18,982 bases of DNA from an uncultured Dialister sp. (GTDB taxonomy: Bacteria > Bacillota > Negativicutes > Veillonellales > Dialisteraceae), in NCBI GenBank assembly GCA_934193095.1, contig CAKPUX010000035.1, positions 1 to 18,982 on the forward strand, in the 5' to 3' direction. The position numbers and the translations under genes were made by a program. Every line of letters begins with the position of its first letter. Position 1 is the stretch's first letter. Below, piece by piece: positions 15,189-18,982 of this stretch. Below the pieces are notes generated by a model that saw only the letters and a list, made by a program, of their open reading frames with translations, did not search any database and was not told the origin of the DNA.

Positions 15189-16585
15189 TAAGAACGGCGG
15201 GGGCTGTTTTTTGCTGTGCATTTTTGCTTTGCAGCGGTATTTCTGCCCAGGCGCTGGATCTGGATACCAGCGCACATGAGACGATGGCCGAAGAGCTTTC
15301 CTCCCGCGATCTCCGGATGCCGGAGAAAAAGCCGGATGAGGCCATTGTACAGGTGGCGCCAGCCCCGGAGGAGAAGAAGGTCAGCCTGCATGTGAGCGAC
15401 GCTCCTGTGGCAGAGGTACTGCGGGGACTCGCGGAGATGACGGGAGAGAATGTTATTCTTTCTTCCCATGTGAAGGAGCGGGTCACGGCCAGCCTCGATG
15501 ATGTGACGCCGGAAGAAGCGATGACATCCATCATGGCGGCCTGCGGACTCGCCGGACGGAAAGAGGGGACGACGCTCATTATTTTTTCCGCAGTATCGGA
15601 GAAAGAGTCCGGCATCTTTGCGAAATCCTACCGCCTTTCTTATGCGAATGCCAAAGAAGCTGCCGAAAGCCTGACGGATATGGTTTCCAAGGGTAAGGTG
15701 TCTTATAACCAGTCGGCCAATACCGTGCTTGTGAGTGGGACGCCTGCCGAGCTGATGCAGGTGGAGTCGCTCCTTCGGGGCATGGATATTCCCGAAAAGC
15801 AGGTCAAGGTGGAGGCAGAAGTCATCGCAGTCAATAAAAGCTCGGCCAAAGAGCTCGGGCTGGACTGGAATTTCAAAAGCCTCACCGGCAGCGCGGACTA
15901 TGATCGTGACAGCTGGACGGAGCAGCATTATGTACTGGGGGAAGATGGAAATATCAAGTACGACAGTGATGGAAATCCCAAGATCCGAAACATTGAAAAA
16001 AGCGGCTGGGACGTCACGATCCCTGATGGCTATGCCGGAATTTCCTATGGACGCGCGCCGGGCGGGCATCCCTACACCTTCTTCTTCCAGGCAAATCTAA
16101 ATGCGCTGGTCACCAAAGGCAAGGCAAAAGTACTGGCCAAGCCGCACGTCGTCACGATGAATGGCAGAAAAGCCGACATTCTGATCGGCAGCCGCATCCC
16201 AGTCATCGTGGAGCATATGGAAAATGGCGTGAAGACCACGACGACGGAGTACAAGGACGCCGGCATCAAGCTCACATATACCCCCATCATCAGTGCGAAC
16301 AATGAAATCACCGCCGATGTGGAAGCCGAAGTCTCGACCCCGTACCTGGTACCGGAGATGAAAGCCTATCGCATCATCACGCGCTCGGCGAATACGATGG
16401 TGCGTCTGGCATCCGGGCAGCTCCTGGCTATCGGCGGTCTCATCGATAAAGAGGAAGGAAAGACCTTCCGCAAAGTACCTATTTTAGGAGATATCCCGCT
16501 TCTGGGAAAACTCTTCCAAAGTCATGGGAAAAGTCTGGAGGAGTCGGAAATCATTATACTTATCAGGGCGGATGTGATCGAATAA
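15110..16585 (+). CDS. Secretin, PilQ/GspD family outer-membrane channel
   Basis: Secretins form multimeric gated outer-membrane channels for pili or secreted proteins. This 491-residue protein has a hydrophobic signal segment (~30-47, ending GISAQA). An N0/STN-like domain (~93-150) contains VSLHVSDAPVAEVLRGLAEM. A ring-building domain (~165-235) contains NQSANTVLVSGTPAELMQVE. The secretin domain (~328-491) contains KVLAKPHVVTMNGRKADILI, GSRIPVIVE, the VPILGDIPLLGKLF signature and LIRADVIE at the end. At 491 residues it is small for a PilQ. The only ATG, GTG or TTG start in frame is 15110, inside the PilP-like gene. That gives a 30-residue charged n-region before the signal segment, which is unusual. 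A CTG at 15185 is the only alternative near the hydrophobic segment. Confidence 0.88.
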   Translation: MECFQHTGKDGHTRRCFRRFHTQHPLIRTAGAVFCCAFLLCSGISAQALDLDTSAHETMAEELSSRDLRMPEKKPDEAIVQVAPAPEEKKVSLHVSDAPVAEVLRGLAEMTGENVILSSHVKERVTASLDDVTPEEAMTSIMAACGLAGRKEGTTLIIFSAVSEKESGIFAKSYRLSYANAKEAAESLTDMVSKGKVSYNQSANTVLVSGTPAELMQVESLLRGMDIPEKQVKVEAEVIAVNKSSAKELGLDWNFKSLTGSADYDRDSWTEQHYVLGEDGNIKYDSDGNPKIRNIEKSGWDVTIPDGYAGISYGRAPGGHPYTFFFQANLNALVTKGKAKVLAKPHVVTMNGRKADILIGSRIPVIVEHMENGVKTTTTEYKDAGIKLTYTPIISANNEITADVEAEVSTPYLVPEMKAYRIITRSANTMVRLASGQLLAIGGLIDKEEGKTFRKVPILGDIPLLGKLFQSHGKSLEESEIIILIRADVIE

Positions 16586-16592
16586 AGAGGGG

Positions 16593-16655
16593 TAGTAGAT
16601 AGTGACTAGTGACTTGTGACTGGTAGCTAGGGATTAGTGGCTAGGGATTAGGTTT
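16593..16655. repeat. TAGTGAC-type heptamer tandem repeat, 9 units
   Basis: Nine consecutive heptamers run in register without gaps: TAGTAGA, TAGTGAC, TAGTGAC, TTGTGAC, TGGTAGC, TAGGGAT, TAGTGGC, TAGGGAT, TAGGTTT. The units are diverged, but the 7-base period is held. It begins 7 bases after the secretin stop codon. Confidence 0.75.
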
Positions 16656-16688
16656 GCGATACGAGAAAACCGCTAGTTTAAAAACTCC

Positions 16689-16715
16689 GCGGCGCTTCTG
16701 ATTTTTATGCGCCGC
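16689..16715. repeat. GC-rich inverted repeat
   Basis: GCGGCGC (16689-16695) pairs perfectly with GCGCCGC (16709-16715) across 13 bases. There is no T-run after it on the + strand. On the other strand the hairpin is followed by GGAGTTTTTAAAC, a poor terminator. It may be the end of the secretin transcript or just part of the repeat region. Confidence 0.45.
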
Positions 16716-16720
16716 ACCAC

Positions 16721-16797
16721 CATTCCTCATTCCTCATTCCTCATTCCTCATTCCTCATTCCTCATTTCTCATTTCTCATTTCTCATTTCTAATTTCT
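16721..16797. repeat. CATTCCT/CATTTCT heptamer tandem repeat, 11 units
   Basis: Eleven heptamers run in perfect register: six CATTCCT, four CATTTCT and one AATTTCT, with a partial CATTC after. The ordered change from one variant to the other points to slippage expansion from a mutated unit. A one-and-a-half-unit copy in reverse orientation is at 18830-18841. Confidence 0.95.
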
Positions 16798-16836
16798 CAT
16801 TCAAACGGAATCAAAGGGCAACACGCCCCATGGGCT

Positions 16837-16855
16837 AACCCTGAACCCTGAACCC
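16837..16855. repeat. AACCCTG heptamer tandem repeat
   Basis: Two full copies of AACCCTG and a partial third lie here. It is the reverse complement of the tandem at 125-140 and the third heptamer family in this intergenic region. Confidence 0.75.
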
Positions 16856-16907
16856 ATAATCTATTTTTATAGACCGACATGCCACATGCCGGCCACGGAG
16901 TATTACT

Positions 16908-18794
16908 ATGGCAATTCTACGTATCAACGGTCTGTCGAAATCCTTCGGCATCAAGACTGTCTTTGAAAATGTTTCCTTTGACATCCGAAGCGGGGAACGC
17001 ATCGGGCTGGTCGGTGCGAATGGCGCGGGCAAGACGACGCTCCTGAAATGCATTCGCGGTGACGAGGAATACGATAAAGGCTCCGTCAAGGCGAGCGACG
17101 GTGCCATCATCGGCTACCTCCGTCAGGATTTCAATTACACCTCCCATACCATCCGCGAGGAAATGGAGGAGGCGTGGCGGGATGTCCTCTTTTATAAAGA
17201 TCGCATCGAAGCGCTGACGAAAGAGCTCGAGCAGCACAAGGACGATGAGAAGCTCATTGAGGAGTATGGCAAGGCGGAAGAGCGATTTGAATTCTTAGGC
17301 GGTTATGATTATGAGGCGATGACGAAAAAGATCCTGACCGGGCTCGGCTTTACGCAGGAGGATTGGGACCGAGACATCCACGCCTTCTCCGGCGGGCAGA
17401 AGGTCCGTATCAACCTTGCCGCCGCCTTCGTGCGCCATCCGGATTTCCTTCTCCTAGACGAACCGACGAACCACCTCGACATGGGCATGCTCGAGTGGCT
17501 CGAAGACTACCTGCGCTCGTACAAAGGCGGGATCCTCATGATCTCCCATGACCGCTATTTCCTGGATGCAGCGGCGACGGGGATTATCGATCTGGAGAAC
17601 CATCATATCCGAAGCTTCCGCGGAGGCTACTCGCGCTATCTGGAGACAAAGACGAACCAGGACAAAGCCTACCAGAAGGCTTACGACAAACAGCAGGAGC
17701 ACATCAAGGAAACGGAAGAGTATATCCGACGCTACAAGGCAGGCATCAAGGCGAAGCAGGCGCGCGGCCGCCAGTCACAGCTGAACCGCCTCGAGCGTCT
17801 CGATAAGCCTGTCCATCAGGCGACGCTCCGTTTCCACTTTGATCCGCCGCAGGAATGTGCGGAGAAGGTGCTTGACATCGTGCGTGCGAAAGCCTCCTAC
17901 AAGGATCATCTGATCTTTGAGGATCTGAACCTTCACATCAAAAAAGGGGAGGTACTCGGCCTCATCGGCCCGAATGGCGCGGGCAAGACCACGCTTCTGA
18001 AGCTCATCACCGGAGAAAAGACGGCAGACAGCGGCATCATCCAGCTCGGCAATAATGTGAAGATGGGCTACTACTCGCAGGAGCAGGAGCGACTCCACCC
18101 CGAGCTTTCCGTCCTTGACGAAGTGCGTGACACCTTCAATTTCGGGGAGAAGGAAGCCAGAAATATCCTTGGGATGTTCCTGTTCCGCGGCGATGACGTA
18201 TTCAAGCAGGTCGCCATGCTCTCCGGCGGAGAGAAGGCGCGCCTCTCGCTTCTCTGTCTCTTCCTCGAGAAACCGAATTTCCTCATCCTCGACGAACCGA
18301 CGAACCACCTTGATATCCCGACGAGAGAAATCATGGAGCAGGCCATCCAGGCCTTCGGCGGTACTTCGCTCGTCGTCTCGCATGACCGCTATTTCTTAGA
18401 CAAGATCACGACCCGCATCGTAGAAATGGAACATGGCAAGCTCACCGAGTACCTCGGCAACTACAGCTACTACAAAGAGAAAAAGCTCGACCTTGAAGCC
18501 TTCGAAAAAGACCGCAGCGGGGAAGAGCCGGTAGAAGAAGAGCCGGTGGAAGACAAGAGCGCGCCTGAGAAAGAACACCAGAAGAAGCAGGAAGTCTCCG
18601 CTTCTGAAAAGGAAAAGCTCAGCCATGTGGAAATGGAAATCGGCCGCCTCGAAGCGACGGTCAAGATGTATACCGCGCAGATGAGCATGGATCCAGACAA
18701 CTATGCAGACCTCGCCGCCGAGTACGACGAAGCGCAGAAAAAGCTCGAAGCTCTTTATGAGAAATGGGACGAGCTCGCCGCAAGGATGGATTAA
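16908..18794 (+). CDS. ABC-F family ATPase (Uup/YdiF-like)
   Basis: ABC-F proteins are soluble tandem ATPases that bind the ribosome or help its assembly rather than transport. This 628-residue protein has both nucleotide-binding domains. Domain 1 has GANGAGKT (36-43), FSGGQKVRI (~160) and DEPTNHLD (184-191). Domain 2 has GPNGAGKT (354-361), LSGGEKARL and DEPTNHLD (462-469). The linker (~235-320) is rich in Lys, Arg and Gln, as expected for the P-site tRNA interaction motif. A charged linker with an EEPVEEEPVED repeat leads to a C-terminal coiled coil (~565-628) of the Uup type. There are no membrane segments. CGGAG (16896-16900) lies 7 bases before the start. It stands alone with its own terminator, and a link to antibiotic resistance is not indicated. 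Confidence 0.93.
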   Translation: MAILRINGLSKSFGIKTVFENVSFDIRSGERIGLVGANGAGKTTLLKCIRGDEEYDKGSVKASDGAIIGYLRQDFNYTSHTIREEMEEAWRDVLFYKDRIEALTKELEQHKDDEKLIEEYGKAEERFEFLGGYDYEAMTKKILTGLGFTQEDWDRDIHAFSGGQKVRINLAAAFVRHPDFLLLDEPTNHLDMGMLEWLEDYLRSYKGGILMISHDRYFLDAAATGIIDLENHHIRSFRGGYSRYLETKTNQDKAYQKAYDKQQEHIKETEEYIRRYKAGIKAKQARGRQSQLNRLERLDKPVHQATLRFHFDPPQECAEKVLDIVRAKASYKDHLIFEDLNLHIKKGEVLGLIGPNGAGKTTLLKLITGEKTADSGIIQLGNNVKMGYYSQEQERLHPELSVLDEVRDTFNFGEKEARNILGMFLFRGDDVFKQVAMLSGGEKARLSLLCLFLEKPNFLILDEPTNHLDIPTREIMEQAIQAFGGTSLVVSHDRYFLDKITTRIVEMEHGKLTEYLGNYSYYKEKKLDLEAFEKDRSGEEPVEEEPVEDKSAPEKEHQKKQEVSASEKEKLSHVEMEIGRLEATVKMYTAQMSMDPDNYADLAAEYDEAQKKLEALYEKWDELAARMD

Positions 18795-18796
18795 AG

Positions 18797-18823
18797 AAAG
18801 ACGCCTATTGGGGCGTCTTTTTT
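18797..18823 (+). terminator. Terminator of the ABC-F gene
   Basis: AAAGACGCC (18797-18805) pairs perfectly with GGCGTCTTT (18812-18820) and is followed by further T. It starts two bases after the stop codon. Confidence 0.92.
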
Positions 18824-18829
18824 GATGCG

Positions 18830-18930
18830 AAATGAGAAATGGTGATGCGGAGAAAACGCTATTTCAACAATAGCGCGAGCCAACCCCGCCTCGCTGCGCT
18901 CGGCAGCCCCTTCCAGAGGAGAGGCCGCTG
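18830..18930. repeat. Repeat remnants after the ABC-F gene
   Basis: AAATGAGAAATG (18830-18841) is the reverse complement of the CATTTCT heptamer. A 7-bp hairpin, CGCTATT (18857-18863) with AATAGCG (18869-18875), follows. GCTGCGCTCGG (18893-18903) matches 461-471. AGCCCCTTCCAGAGGAGAGG (18905-18924) resembles the palindrome at 231-248. No gene is seen to the end of the window. Confidence 0.5.
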
Positions 18931-18982
18931 AAAAAGTCCAAATAGGCGTTTGCCATTAAATGCGGTCATAAGTTCACAGTCA

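Noticed and set aside
14843..16069. 408-codon minus-strand frame opposite the PilP-like and secretin genes
   Set aside because: It is a shadow of the secretin reading frame, with no recognisable domain.
16837..16855. Telomere-like AACCCTG repeat
   Set aside because: With under three units, inside a bacterial intergenic region beside other heptamers, there is no reason to suspect a linear chromosome end.

Overview
The window looks chromosomal and comes from a diderm Firmicute, most likely a member of the Negativicutes (Veillonellaceae or Dialister-like; the genus is a guess). It combines outer-membrane machinery (a secretin and an OstA/LptD-like beta-barrel ending in Phe) with strong AAGGAGG-type ribosome binding sites, Firmicute-style hairpin terminators and a type I-C CRISPR-Cas system. 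All recognised genes lie on the + strand.

Layout. (1) 1-110: 3' end of a 5S rRNA gene with a perfect 12-bp terminator, so an rrn operon ends here. (2) 111-803: about 690 bases with no credible gene but several dispersed intergenic repeats: two double-hairpin palindromes, a long inverted pair and short terminator-like hairpins. (3) 804-2195: a membrane protein resembling a fused PilM/PilN (GspL-like) inner-membrane component of a type IV pilus or type II secretion machine, followed by a terminator. (4) 2417-10649: a complete type I-C CRISPR-Cas locus in canonical order, cas3-cas5-cas8c-cas7-cas4-cas1-cas2, tightly packed with ATGA overlaps. It is followed by a leader and nine 33-base repeats with eight spacers. 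A degenerate orphan repeat lies 228 bases beyond the array. (5) 11060-16585: an envelope cluster starting at a good sigma-A-type promoter. It holds a small exported protein, an exported protein with a ~20-residue repeat and a beta-rich domain, a short OstA/LptD-like barrel, a PilP/GspC-like protein and a PilQ/GspD secretin. (6) 16586-16907: three different heptanucleotide tandem repeats side by side. (7) 16908-18794: an ABC-F ATPase of the Uup/YdiF type with a terminator. (8) 18824-18982: repeat remnants.

How they work together. Cas4-Cas1-Cas2 acquire spacers. Cas5 should cut the precursor crRNA. Cas5-Cas8c-Cas7 form the surveillance complex, and Cas3 is the nuclease-helicase that degrades the target. 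Eight identical repeats and intact catalytic motifs suggest a working system. The PilMN-like, PilP-like and secretin genes would normally belong to one machine. Here they are 12 kb apart, with CRISPR-Cas and the barrel module between them, and no PilO is visible. The least conventional part is the 11.2-16.6 kb envelope module. Its OstA-type barrel is too short and too cysteine-poor to be a canonical LptD, and it sits directly upstream of secretin genes.
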